Below are positions 54,287-62,057 of a DNA stretch of 64,000 bases, one piece after another. The stretch's first letter is position 1. The number at the start of each line of letters is the position of its first letter. The notes under the pieces are model-generated. The model ran no database searches. It saw only the letters and a list, made by a program, of their open reading frames with translations, and was not told where the DNA came from. Where the stretch lies: NCBI RefSeq assembly GCF_000766145.1, contig NZ_JNFB01000012.1:186001-250000 (forward strand), in the 5' to 3' direction. This DNA is from Paenilisteria newyorkensis. Its GTDB lineage: Bacteria; Bacillota; Bacilli; Lactobacillales; Listeriaceae. Both the position numbers and the translations under genes were made by a program.

Positions 54287-54332
54287 TATTGAGGCTCTAA
54301 TTCAGCAGGGGATGCTTCATAAGAGCCACAAC
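54287..54332. repeat. Module E, copy 3 (46 bp double hairpin)
   Basis: Outer pair GGCTCT/AGAGCC, inner pair AGCA/TGCT, same invariant ends. It is the last unit before the hemQ terminator. Confidence 0.75.
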
Positions 54333-54366
54333 AACAAAACCCACCCCCTCATCACAAGGGGGTGGG
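54331..54366 (-). terminator. Terminator of hemQ
   Basis: CCCACCCCCT (54340-54349) pairs with AGGGGGTGGG (54357-54366). On the minus strand it is followed by TTTTGTTGTTG. Confidence 0.85.
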
Positions 54367-54389
54367 CTCTAAATCTTATTTTACCATCA

Positions 54390-55145
54390 TTAAATCCTAA
54401 AAAAATTCGGCAACTCGTCTGCTGCAACATAATTCCCAATCAAGAACGAGCCAAACTCGGCAAATCGAGCACTAGATTCATCAAAGCGCATTTCTGTCAC
54501 AATTCGTTTAAAATCAAGCGCATCATCTGCAAACAGTGTCACGCCCCATTCGAAATCATCTAAACCAATCGATCCGCCAATAATCTGCTTAATCTTCCCA
54601 GCATACGTACGGCCAATCGCCCCATGGTCACGAATCATCGCTTGGCGTTCTTCCATCGGCAACATGTACCAGTTATCGGATAAACTACGTCGCTTCGTCA
54701 TCGGATAAAAACAAATATGCTTGCGCGCTGGCAACTCTGGATACAAACGTTCACGCACGTGCTTATTTTCGTAAGGATCTTCCCCTTTTGCCATATGGTT
54801 CGCCAAATAATTGCTAAGTTCCACAACGGAAACATACGAATAGGCTGGCAGTAAGTAATCCGCAATCCGGAGTTTGTTTAATTGATTCTCGACTTCGTTC
54901 AAGCCCTCAAGTGTTGGTCTCAGCGTGAAAAATAACAAATCCGCTTTTTGACCAACAATCGAATAAATCGTATGCTCGCCTTCTCCCATTTTTTTCGTAA
55001 TATCCATATCGCCCAAGAAATTTTGTAATTCATTGAGCATAGAATCGCGATCAGCAGGAGAAACTTCTCTTAACGCAGGCCAGTCAATCGTTCTGAAATC
55101 ATGTAACGAAAACCAACCATCTAATGTTTTAACAGCTTCATTCAT
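54390..55145 (-). CDS. hemQ: Coproheme decarboxylase HemQ
   Basis: 251 residues. It converts coproheme to heme b by two oxidative decarboxylations, the last step of the coproporphyrin-dependent heme pathway of Gram-positives. All the residues known for the Listeria enzyme are at the expected numbers: Y113, Y147, M149, K151, proximal heme ligand H174, R179 and Q187. Dimeric ferredoxin-like (chlorite-dismutase) fold. A ribosome binding site GAAGGAAGTGC lies upstream. Other hem genes are not in the window. Confidence 0.97.
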   Translation of the reverse strand: MNEAVKTLDGWFSLHDFRTIDWPALREVSPADRDSMLNELQNFLGDMDITKKMGEGEHTIYSIVGQKADLLFFTLRPTLEGLNEVENQLNKLRIADYLLPAYSYVSVVELSNYLANHMAKGEDPYENKHVRERLYPELPARKHICFYPMTKRRSLSDNWYMLPMEERQAMIRDHGAIGRTYAGKIKQIIGGSIGLDDFEWGVTLFADDALDFKRIVTEMRFDESSARFAEFGSFLIGNYVAADELPNFFRI

Positions 55146-55449
55146 AATAAAGCACTTCCTTCCTATGTATTACTTGAATTGTAACATAAAAACAGGAAGC
55201 TTGTCTGGCGTCCTGTTTGTGAAAAAAACCTCCACAAAAAGATGTGGAGCCCTACTTTAGAAAAACTACTTCACTGGATTTTTCGCAAAACCTCAGCGTG
55301 TCGACAAATGCTTAGTTTCTAGGCAAAAGCGAGTACCAGCGCGGAGCATACTAGGGTATGTGAGCACTGGAACGGAGTTTTTAACGACGAAAATGAGCGT
55401 TTGTCGACACGCTGACCTCCACAAAAAGATGTGAAGGCTAGTCAAAAGA
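55146..55449. other. Intergenic region between manA and hemQ
   Basis: 304 bases. It holds the hemQ leader, an AAACAGGA/TCCTGTTT hairpin (about 55187-55220), two near-identical short hairpins ACCTCCACAAAAAGATGTGG/A (55228-55246 and about 55414-55433) and, between these, a 121-bp palindromic element (listed separately). Confidence 0.6.
55294..55414. repeat. Palindromic intergenic element, copy 2 (121 bp)
   Basis: It has perfect 15-base terminal inverted repeats: CAGCGTGTCGACAAA (55294-55308) and its complement (55400-55414). The interior (TCTAGGCAAAAGCGAG, GGAGCATAC, TTTTAACGACGAAAATG) matches the reverse complement of 23351-23475. The terminal arms differ from that copy in sequence but stay self-complementary. 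Confidence 0.75.
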
Positions 55450-56403
55450 TTATTTTGCAGGTGTCGAAACGATGCAGCTCACATCACCATCAATGGTCCA
55501 GTTTTTACATGTGGACGGTAGAATGAAGTGGTCTGCTTTTTTGATGGGTGTTGCTTCGCCGTCGATGGTTAGCGTTGCTTCGCCTGATAGGACGCTGACT
55601 AATGTGTAGGGAGCGGTAGCCGTGAAATCTGCTTTTCCGTTGATGTCCCATTTATACACCGCGAAAAATTCACTGTTTACAAACGTGGTTTCTGTTAGAG
55701 CACCAGTTGTTTTTGTTGTGATATTTAAAACGGCGTCATGATGAGGAACGGTCGTCACATCGATGGATTTCTCCAAGTGAAGTTCGCGCTTGTTGCCATC
55801 TTTGTCAACGCGATCGTAATCGTACACACGATAAGTCGTATCAGAGCTTTGCTGCGTTTCCAGAACGAGCGTCCCGGTACACAGCGCGTGAATCGTGCCG
55901 CTCGGCACATAGAAAAAATCGCCTGGTTTAATTGCGACTTTACGAAGCAACTCGCTCCATTTGCCGTCACGCGTCCACTCAATCAACTCCTGTTTCGACG
56001 TTGCATTATGTCCATAAACAAGCTCGGCGCCTGGCTCACAATCAATGATATACCAACATTCCGTTTTGCCGAGTTCGCCGTTTTCATGTTCTTTCGCATA
56101 AGCATCATTCGGGTGAACTTGCACAGATAAGTCCGTGTTCGCGTCCAAAATCTTCGTCAACAATGGGAATACGGCTTCTTTCGGATTGCCGAATAAAGCA
56201 GGTTGTTCCGCCCATAATTCAATCAGCGTTTTTCCAGCAAATTCACCGTTTTTCACTGTAGAAGGGCCGTGCGGATGTGCCGAAATCGACCAATGTTCGC
56301 CAGTCGTCTCTGTTGGAATCGTGTAGCCGAAGAAATCACGTAATTTCGTGCCTCCCCATATGCGATCTTGAAAAACCGAATCTAAAAATAAAGCTTTTGT
56401 CAT
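55450..56403 (-). CDS. manA: Mannose-6-phosphate isomerase, class I
   Basis: 317 residues, cupin fold. It interconverts mannose-6-P and fructose-6-P in the cytoplasm with zinc. Visible are the start FLDSVFQDRIWGGTKLRDFFGY, the zinc site QVHPNDAYAKEHENGELGKTECWYI, the catalytic region FFYVPSGTIHALCTG and EIQQ-like ETQQSSDTTYRVYDYDRVD. The short (~315-residue) form is usual in Firmicutes. AGGAGGCAAATACA precedes the ATG. Conserved position next to hemQ and the nitroreductase (lmo2110 in L. monocytogenes, from memory). Confidence 0.95.
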   Translation of the reverse strand: MTKALFLDSVFQDRIWGGTKLRDFFGYTIPTETTGEHWSISAHPHGPSTVKNGEFAGKTLIELWAEQPALFGNPKEAVFPLLTKILDANTDLSVQVHPNDAYAKEHENGELGKTECWYIIDCEPGAELVYGHNATSKQELIEWTRDGKWSELLRKVAIKPGDFFYVPSGTIHALCTGTLVLETQQSSDTTYRVYDYDRVDKDGNKRELHLEKSIDVTTVPHHDAVLNITTKTTGALTETTFVNSEFFAVYKWDINGKADFTATAPYTLVSVLSGEATLTIDGEATPIKKADHFILPSTCKNWTIDGDVSCIVSTPAK

Positions 56404-56422
56404 TGTATTTGCCTCCTAATTT

Positions 56423-57157
56423 TTATACATCTTTCATCAAAAAACCTTGTTGTTTCAGCGTTTCTGCGATTGAAGGATAGTAATCTTTATCGTAAAATTT
56501 CGAAACGCGCGCTGTCCAAGAAATACCACCTTCGCGTGCTGAGAAAGGGATAATCGTTTCATCATAATCCGCCATCAAGTCCGCAACGTCCGTTTGATAT
56601 GTCTCCTCAAAGTATACGGCTTCTTTCGGGAAACGGGGTTTAATCGGCATTTCCACATCAGGATAACCGATGCAAAGCCCGACAACCGGAAAAACGTGTT
56701 TTGGCAGTTTTAGAAAATCGATGACTTCTGCCATGTTGCGACGAATGCCACCGATGCAAACAACGCCTAAATCAAAGGATTCTGCGGCGATAATCGCATT
56801 TTCACACGCAAGTCCAACATCGGCCGCCCCAACGAGTAAAGCGTCCACATTTTGAACCGCGGAATGAGAACCTTGATGTTGTTCACTCGCCAGATGTGTG
56901 CGATAGAAATCAGCGACGAACACGAGAAAAACGGAACTTTCCGCTATGTAAGGTTGGTTGCCGCAGAGCTCTGCCATTTTAGCCTTGCGCTCTGGATTTT
57001 GGATGGCAATAATCGAATATTGCTGACCGTTAATCCACGATGGGGCACTTTGAGCAGAACGAACAATGCTGTCTAATTGCGCTTTTGGAATCGTTTTATC
57101 CGTTTGATATTTACGGAAAGAACGATGATTCCGCAGATGATCTATGATTGGATTCAT
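56423..57157 (-). CDS. NADPH-dependent nitroreductase / FMN oxidoreductase (NfsA/FRP type)
   Basis: 244 residues: NHRSFRKYQTDKTIPKAQLDSIVRSAQSAPSWINGQQYS, FVADFYRTHLA, ESFDLGVVCIGGIRRNMAEVIDFLKLP, VGLCIGYPD and IKPRFPKEAVYFEETY, a set typical of the FRP/NfsA group. It binds FMN and reduces nitro compounds, quinones or flavins. I chose ATG 57157 with GGAGG upstream. It is separated from manA by 19 bases, so likely one transcript. Confidence 0.9.
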   Translation of the reverse strand: MNPIIDHLRNHRSFRKYQTDKTIPKAQLDSIVRSAQSAPSWINGQQYSIIAIQNPERKAKMAELCGNQPYIAESSVFLVFVADFYRTHLASEQHQGSHSAVQNVDALLVGAADVGLACENAIIAAESFDLGVVCIGGIRRNMAEVIDFLKLPKHVFPVVGLCIGYPDVEMPIKPRFPKEAVYFEETYQTDVADLMADYDETIIPFSAREGGISWTARVSKFYDKDYYPSIAETLKQQGFLMKDV

Positions 57158-57295
57158 AGGAAATACCTCCATTTCGATACTGTTAACAGACTAAGTATAG
57201 CCTTTTTTAGAATTAGATGAAAGTATTTTTAGGCTAAGAGTTGAAAAAAGCATCCGACTTCCAGTAAAATAACGATAGAAAGCAGGTGAGCGCGC

Positions 57296-57520
57296 ATGGA
57301 TAAAAAGAAAGCCATCGTCCTACTGGAAAACTATTTTTTTACGACGGAAGAAGCCGCTATGTTTTTAGGAATTTCCAAACAAGCCCTGTCATCACTAGTG
57401 AAGCGCGGGAAAATAGAGCGCGTTGAAAAGGGGCAAGTTAGTTTGTTTTTTAGAGATGATTTGGAAGCGCGGAAGAATGAACAAGTGTCGCTTCGGAAAA
57501 AATATCGACCGTATACATAA
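57296..57520 (+). CDS. Small helix-turn-helix protein, paralogue of the protein at 6305
   Basis: 74 residues: MDKKKAIVLLENYFFTTEEA with TTEEAAMFLGISKQALSSLVKRGKI as an excisionase/MerR-like HTH, then an FFRDDLEARK segment and the end RKKYRPYT. AGGTGA precedes the ATG. It is divergent from the nitroreductase gene, a usual place for a regulator, and has its own terminator. The same family lies in the glycan locus (6305-6532). DNA-binding is inferred. Confidence 0.75.
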   Translation: MDKKKAIVLLENYFFTTEEAAMFLGISKQALSSLVKRGKIERVEKGQVSLFFRDDLEARKNEQVSLRKKYRPYT

Positions 57521-57522
57521 CG

Positions 57523-57553
57523 AAATTCCACATCAAATTAGGTGGAATTTTTT
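57523..57553. terminator. Bidirectional terminator between HTH and Feo genes
   Basis: AAATTCCAC (57523-57531) pairs with GTGGAATTT (57542-57550), followed by TTT; A-rich on the other side. Confidence 0.85.
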
Positions 57554-57557
57554 CGTA

Positions 57558-57701
57558 TCAGAATGGTGTTGACTTGTCGCTATCGCAGGATTTTTCCAGA
57601 TCGCAGCCGCCGCATTTGCCTTGTTTGCTTTTCTTGATGTAGCGAGCGAGCGCATAGATTGTGTAGCCGAATATGAGGCCACCGATTACAATATTTATCA
57701 T
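57558..57701 (-). CDS. FeoB-associated Cys-rich membrane protein
   Basis: 47 residues: one membrane segment (INIVIGGLIFGYTIYALARYI) followed by a basic stretch and a Cys cluster KCGGCDLEKSCDSDKST. This is the plan of FeoB-associated Cys-rich proteins (DUF6482/P12-type family names vary). GGAGG lies 8 bases before the ATG, and the gene starts 16 bases after the feoB stop, so it is the third gene of the feo operon. It probably helps FeoB in iron uptake. Confidence 0.85.
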   Translation of the reverse strand: MINIVIGGLIFGYTIYALARYIKKSKQGKCGGCDLEKSCDSDKSTPF

Positions 57702-57717
57702 TTTTCACAGCCTCCTT

Positions 57718-59706
57718 TTATAAGAATAAACGTCCGATTTGATAGACTAAAAGTGTTAGGACATAGGCGGTTACGAGTGGATAAATCACCGCAAAAGCTG
57801 TCCATTTGAAGGAAACGATTTCTTTTCGAATTGCTGCAACTGTCGCCAAACAAGGAATGTATAATAGAATGAAAAGCATGAAGCAGTAGGCGGATAGCGG
57901 TGTGTAATGCATGCCGACCACGGATGCGAGCGTGCTTTCTTTTGTTGCGTAAATAATCGACATGGTGGAAATTACGACTTCTTTCGCTAAAAAACCGGGA
58001 ATGAGTGTCGCGCCGGCCTGCCAAGTTCCGAATCCGAGTGGTGCGAGAATTGGAGCGAGCAGACTGCCGAATATGGCGAGAAAACTTTCACCCATTGGGA
58101 CGTTGAATCCGGTTGGGCCAGTGTAGTTTAACAGCCAGATAATAACGGAGCCTGCGAAAATGAAGGTTCCAGCTTTTCGCAAGAAGCCGCGGCCTTTTTC
58201 CCATGTGCTGCGCCACAATGTGCGGAAAGACGGGGCGCGGTAAGGCGGGAGCTCAATCACGAATACCGAATTGTCTTTTTTGAGCAGTGTCACGGACAGA
58301 ATTTTTGTCACGAGTAGGGCGAGCACGATGCCGATCACGTAAAAGGAAAGTACGACGAGCGCTTGATTTTGGGCGAAAAATACACCGGCAAAAAGCGCGT
58401 AAACGGGAAGTCGCGCGGAACAGGACATGAACGGCGTCACGAGAATCGTCAAGGTTCGTTCTTTGGATTCCTCAATGGAGCGCGCGGCCATGATTCCTGG
58501 GACGTTACAGCCGAAGCCGATAATCATCGGTATGAACGCCTTGCCATTTAAACCGAAAAACTCCATCACGCGATCCATCACGACCGCAATCCGCGCCATG
58601 TAGCCGGAGTCCTCCAATAGTGAAATGAAGAAGAACAGCACCAAAATCTGCGGGATGAAAACAAGGACGCCGCCAACACCCGCGATAATTCCGCTAACAA
58701 TGAGGTCGATAATGAACTGGGAAGCGCCGATAAACGTCAAGCCAGAAGTCACCCAATCGGATAAAGTACCGCCAAAAAAGCCATCCAGCAAATCGGAAAG
58801 GGGCACGCCAATCCACGTAAATGTAACTTGAAAAATGAGATACATCACGAGCAGAAACAACGGAATGCCAAGCCATGGATGCGTAAACGCGCGGTCAAGC
58901 TTATCGGAAAGCGGGATATTATGTTTTTTCGTATACTCGACGGTTTCCAAACAAATATCTGCAATAAAAGCTTCGCGAATTTGATAGAAATGCAGTTCTA
59001 GCGGCGTTTCCAGCTTTTCTTGCAAGCGACCCCGAATAATGAGGGCATCTGTGAGCAAGTTATGGCGTTTCAAGAAATCAGTCATCGCCTCATTTCCACT
59101 GAAAAATTGGACGCTAAACCAGCGCTGTTGTTTTGGTTTTATATGCGGCTCAATGATGGGCTGTAACTCCGAAATCGCTTTGTCCACTGCTTCTCCATAT
59201 GGCAAAATGAGGCCACGTGCGGGCGCTGGGCTTTTTTCGGTAATAGCCGCAAGAATTTCATCCGTGCCTTTTCCAGTTCTAGCAACGACAGGCAAAATTG
59301 GAATATGTAGTTTGCGCGCAATGGCAGGAATTTGAATGCGAATACCGCGATTAGCAGCGACGTCGACCATGTTTAGCCCCATCACGATTGGCGCGCCATG
59401 CTCGAGTAGTTGTACGGTGAGCTGTAAATTACGCTCCAATTGCGAGGCGTCCACAATATTTAGAATCGAATCAAAACGCTCCTCAAGCAAAAAACGGGTG
59501 ACAATGGTTTCGTCATGTGAGAGCGGACTCAAATCATAGATGCCTGGCAAATCAATAATCTTACCAGCTTTTTGGCGCAGCGTCCCGAGTTTTTTCTCCA
59601 CGGTCACGCCACTCCAATTGCCGACCGTTTCATACGAACCAGTAAGCGCGTTAAAAAGCGAGGTTTTCCCTGTGTTAGGATTTCCAAGTAAACAAACCGT
59701 CGTCAT
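57718..59706 (-). CDS. feoB: Ferrous iron transporter B
   Basis: 662 residues. N-terminal G domain: G1 GNPNTGKTS, G3 DLPGIYDLS, G4 LNMVDVA; then a helical GDI-like domain and a membrane part with about ten segments including the Gate motifs (GFGCNVPGIMAARSIE, FMSCSARLPVYALF) with their conserved Cys residues. It imports Fe2+ across the membrane. ATG 59706 overlaps the feoA stop (ATGA). The longer frame to 59730 lies inside feoA and is not needed. Confidence 0.96.
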   Translation of the reverse strand: MTTVCLLGNPNTGKTSLFNALTGSYETVGNWSGVTVEKKLGTLRQKAGKIIDLPGIYDLSPLSHDETIVTRFLLEERFDSILNIVDASQLERNLQLTVQLLEHGAPIVMGLNMVDVAANRGIRIQIPAIARKLHIPILPVVARTGKGTDEILAAITEKSPAPARGLILPYGEAVDKAISELQPIIEPHIKPKQQRWFSVQFFSGNEAMTDFLKRHNLLTDALIIRGRLQEKLETPLELHFYQIREAFIADICLETVEYTKKHNIPLSDKLDRAFTHPWLGIPLFLLVMYLIFQVTFTWIGVPLSDLLDGFFGGTLSDWVTSGLTFIGASQFIIDLIVSGIIAGVGGVLVFIPQILVLFFFISLLEDSGYMARIAVVMDRVMEFFGLNGKAFIPMIIGFGCNVPGIMAARSIEESKERTLTILVTPFMSCSARLPVYALFAGVFFAQNQALVVLSFYVIGIVLALLVTKILSVTLLKKDNSVFVIELPPYRAPSFRTLWRSTWEKGRGFLRKAGTFIFAGSVIIWLLNYTGPTGFNVPMGESFLAIFGSLLAPILAPLGFGTWQAGATLIPGFLAKEVVISTMSIIYATKESTLASVVGMHYTPLSAYCFMLFILLYIPCLATVAAIRKEIVSFKWTAFAVIYPLVTAYVLTLLVYQIGRLFL

Positions 59707-59933
59707 CGTATCTCGACCATGATAGCGCACGCATCACAGTTTCTAATACTAATATACTGCCCTTTCGTCTCAAATGTGCAAGGCCCACCAAATAAACCTT
59801 TTTGTTTGATACAAACTTCACAACCGATTTTACAACCAAGCGATAAAAGCCGTTTTTCAAGCTTAGGATTTGCGATATTTAGTTGCGTAATCGTAACGTG
59901 CTCCCCAATAGCTACTTCATTTAGTTGTTTCAT
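59703..59933 (-). CDS. feoA: Ferrous iron transport protein A
   Basis: 76 residues, SH3-like fold: LNEVAIGEHVTITQLNIANPKLEKRLLSLG, then CEVCIKQKGLFGGPCTFET and ISIRNCDACAIMV. A cytoplasmic partner of FeoB. GGAGGCACCAGTCAAA precedes the ATG. Controlled by the Fur box upstream. Confidence 0.94.
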   Translation of the reverse strand: MKQLNEVAIGEHVTITQLNIANPKLEKRLLSLGCKIGCEVCIKQKGLFGGPCTFETKGQYISIRNCDACAIMVEIR

Positions 59934-59958
59934 TTTGACTGGTGCCTCCGATCGTATG

Positions 59959-59977
59959 TATAATGATTATCATTATC
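59959..59977 (-). promoter_or_regulatory. Fur box of the feo operon
   Basis: On the minus strand the site reads GATAATGATAATCATTATA, matching 18 of 19 bases of the classical GATAATGATAATCATTATC consensus. It ends 26 bases before the feoA start, so iron-loaded Fur should repress feoA-feoB-Cys-rich protein. Confidence 0.92.
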
Positions 59978-60114
59978 AATTGGTTCTATTTTAGCATATA
60001 AAATCCACTCTGAAAAGTAAAACCAGAACGAGCGCAATTGTCAGGATTCGAAATAAACGGTAGAATGGGTTATATAGAAGAAATGCAAAATCGGGTATGG
60101 AGGCGTTTGAGGGA

Positions 60115-60834
60115 ATGAGATTAGATAAATTGCTCGCGAACAGTGGCTTTGGAAGTAGAACAGAAGTGAAACAGCTACTGAAAAATGGTGCGATTACAGT
60201 GAACGATGTGCGCCAAAAAGAAGCGAAATTTCAGGTGGATGTGGCGCAAGACTCGGTAGAAGTTTACGGAGAAACGGTTGTGTACGAAGAATTTACATAC
60301 TTGATGATGAATAAACCACCAGGCGTCGTCAGTGCGACGGAGGACAATTGGGATCAGACGGTCATTGATTTGTTAGAGGAGCGGGATCGATTGAAAAAAC
60401 TTTTCCCGTTCGGGCGTTTGGACAAAGATACAGAAGGATTGCTGCTTATTTCGAATAATGGTGTTTTGGCGCATAATTTATTATCTCCTAAAAAGCATGT
60501 GGATAAGACGTATTTTGCTAAAATCGAAGGCGCTGTGACGGAAGCGGATATCGCGATTTTTAGAGATGGCGTTACGATTTCAGATAATTATACGTGTAAA
60601 TCGGCGGAATTAGTTATTTTGCAAGTCGAAAATGGTTTTTCTGATGTGGAAGTGACGATTCAAGAAGGGAAGTTCCACCAAGTGAAGCGGATGTTTGAGG
60701 CAGTCGATAAACAGGTCGTGTACTTGAAACGTTTGCGGATGGGGGCGTTGCATTTAGATGAAACGCTTGCACTCGGAGAATACCGCCCGTTAACGCCGGA
60801 TGAGTTAGCCGCTTTGACGACATTTGAAAAGTAA
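60115..60834 (+). CDS. Pseudouridine synthase, RsuA/RluB family
   Basis: 239 residues. An N-terminal S4 domain (MRLDKLLANSGFGSRTEVKQLLKNGAITVN; shown as two parts in the family) is followed by the synthase domain with MNKPPGVVSAT, the catalytic Asp in FGRLDKDTEGLLLISN, YFAKIEGAVTEADI and EGKFHQVKRMFEAVDK. It modifies rRNA, by length and RLDKDTEG most like the 16S RsuA branch. I chose ATG 60115, 11 bases after GGAGG; ATG 60097 overlaps that site. Confidence 0.9.
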   Translation: MRLDKLLANSGFGSRTEVKQLLKNGAITVNDVRQKEAKFQVDVAQDSVEVYGETVVYEEFTYLMMNKPPGVVSATEDNWDQTVIDLLEERDRLKKLFPFGRLDKDTEGLLLISNNGVLAHNLLSPKKHVDKTYFAKIEGAVTEADIAIFRDGVTISDNYTCKSAELVILQVENGFSDVEVTIQEGKFHQVKRMFEAVDKQVVYLKRLRMGALHLDETLALGEYRPLTPDELAALTTFEK

Positions 60835-60945
60835 ACTGTACTAGTCGCGGAAATTAGTTGACCGCTACAGTTCGATAAAGCAATTTGAATAACAGTGGGC
60901 TACTGTATTGATACAAAGGCTACTCATTTTAAACTGTATCAGTCG
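60833..60945 (+). promoter_or_regulatory. Cluster of ACTGT-type half-sites before pta
   Basis: AACTGTACTAGTCG (60834-60847) and AACTGTATCAGTCG (60932-60945) are near-identical direct repeats about 98 bases apart; CTACAGTT, AACAGTGG and TACTGTAT lie between them. The pattern suggests repeated protein-binding half-sites, but no regulator can be named. Confidence 0.4.
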
Positions 60946-60956
60946 GTTTGTATTGC

Positions 60957-60985
60957 TGTCAAAGTGCTCGGATTCATAGTAGAAT
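60957..60985 (+). promoter_or_regulatory. Promoter of pta
   Basis: TGTCAA (60957-60962), 17 bases, TAGAAT (60980-60985); about 41 bases before the start codon. Confidence 0.5.
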
Positions 60986-61026
60986 AGAGATATCATATTA
61001 TTATTTAATTGGAGGAAAAGGAAATT

Positions 61027-62004
61027 ATGAGTGATTTATTTACAACGTTAAAAGCGCAAGTAGCAGGAAAAGGTTTACGCATTGTTTTACCAGAAGGCGA
61101 AGATGCGCGTATTGTTGGCGCAGCGGCGGAGCTTTTGAAGGATGGTATTGTAACACCGATTCTTTTAGGCGATAAAACGGCGATTGCGGCGACTGCGAAG
61201 GAACTGAATGTATCGCTTGATGGCATCGCAATTCATGAGCCAGCAACAGATCCACTTTTTGACGAGTTGGTTGCAGCGTTTGTGGAACGTCGTAAAGGCA
61301 AGGCGACAGAAGAAGACGCGCGCAAAATCCTCGTTGACCCGAACTATTTCGGCACGATGTTGGTTTATACTGGAAAAGCGGATGGCCTTGTGAGTGGCGC
61401 AGCGCATTCTACAGCGGATACGGTTCGTCCAGCGCTACAAATTATCAAAACAAAACCTGGCATTTCAAAAGTAGCGGGCGCGATGATCATGGTACGCGGC
61501 GACGAAAAATATGTTTTCAGTGACGTAGCGATCAACATTGCACCTGTTGCGCAAGATTTGGCAGAAAATGCAATTGTCAGTGCGGAAACAGCATCTGTAT
61601 TCGGCATCGACCCACGCGTTGCGATGCTTAGCTTCTCGACAAAAGGTTCGGCTAAGTCTGAGGAAACCGAGAAAGTGGCTGAGGCAACGGCAATCGCGAA
61701 AGAAAAAGCGCCTGATCTAGTACTTGACGGCGAGTTCCAATTCGACGCAGCGTTCGTTCCTTCCGTAGCAGCGAGCAAAGCACCAGACTCCGTTCTTAAA
61801 GGAGACGCGAACGTGTTTATTTTCCCAAGTCTAGAAGCAGGAAACATTGGTTACAAAATTGCGCAACGCCTCGGTAATTTTGAAGCGGTTGGCCCGATTT
61901 TACAAGGCTTGAACGCGCCAGTGAACGATCTTTCTCGTGGCTGTAATACGAAAGATGTTTACAATTTAACGCTAATCACTGCGGCACAAGCTGTAGCAGA
62001 ATAA
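61027..62004 (+). CDS. pta: Phosphate acetyltransferase
   Basis: 325 residues. It interconverts acetyl-CoA and acetyl phosphate in overflow acetate metabolism. Family marks are RIVLPEGEDARIVGAA, GMLVYTGKADGLVSGAAHST, FVFP-like VFIFPSLEAGNIGYKIAQRLG, GPILQGLNAPVNDLSRG. It is the short (single-domain) Firmicute form. I chose ATG 61027, preceded by GGAGGAAAAGG, over the in-frame codon at 61009 within that site. Confidence 0.95.
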   Translation: MSDLFTTLKAQVAGKGLRIVLPEGEDARIVGAAAELLKDGIVTPILLGDKTAIAATAKELNVSLDGIAIHEPATDPLFDELVAAFVERRKGKATEEDARKILVDPNYFGTMLVYTGKADGLVSGAAHSTADTVRPALQIIKTKPGISKVAGAMIMVRGDEKYVFSDVAINIAPVAQDLAENAIVSAETASVFGIDPRVAMLSFSTKGSAKSEETEKVAEATAIAKEKAPDLVLDGEFQFDAAFVPSVAASKAPDSVLKGDANVFIFPSLEAGNIGYKIAQRLGNFEAVGPILQGLNAPVNDLSRGCNTKDVYNLTLITAAQAVAE

Positions 62005-62012
62005 TTGCATAC

Positions 62013-62057
62013 AAAAATACCGATTGCGGACTTATTTTCGCAATCGGTATTTTTTAT
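62013..62057. terminator. Bidirectional terminator between pta and pdxT
   Basis: A 14-base perfect stem, AAATACCGATTGCG (62015-62028) with CGCAATCGGTATTT (62039-62052), flanked by A and T runs. Confidence 0.9.

Larger units (their letters stand above)
53597..54332. repeat. Modular hairpin array X
   Basis: 736 bases of mosaic hairpin modules between anrA and hemQ. In plus-strand order: A (AGCTGAAACGGCCCGTT, 53606-), diverged B (53641-53704), A again (53722-53745), E1, B (53840-53901), D (53905-53953), E2 (overlapping the end of D), C (53986-54078), the tail of B (54090-54112), D' (54114-54158), a variable stretch, and E3. The same A, B, C and D modules occur in another order at 63631-64000. 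No reading frame is conserved over the copies. It may be a structured RNA, a mobile non-coding element, or a composite of both. The strand of transcription, if any, is unknown. Confidence 0.7.

Noticed and set aside
53597-54332. CRISPR array or tracrRNA
   Set aside because: Repeat units differ in length and spacing, have no uniform spacers, and no cas genes are nearby.
53792-54332. Integron attC sites
   Set aside because: The E modules have paired stems, but the ends do not match GTTRRRY/RYYYAAC and there is no integrase or gene cassette structure.
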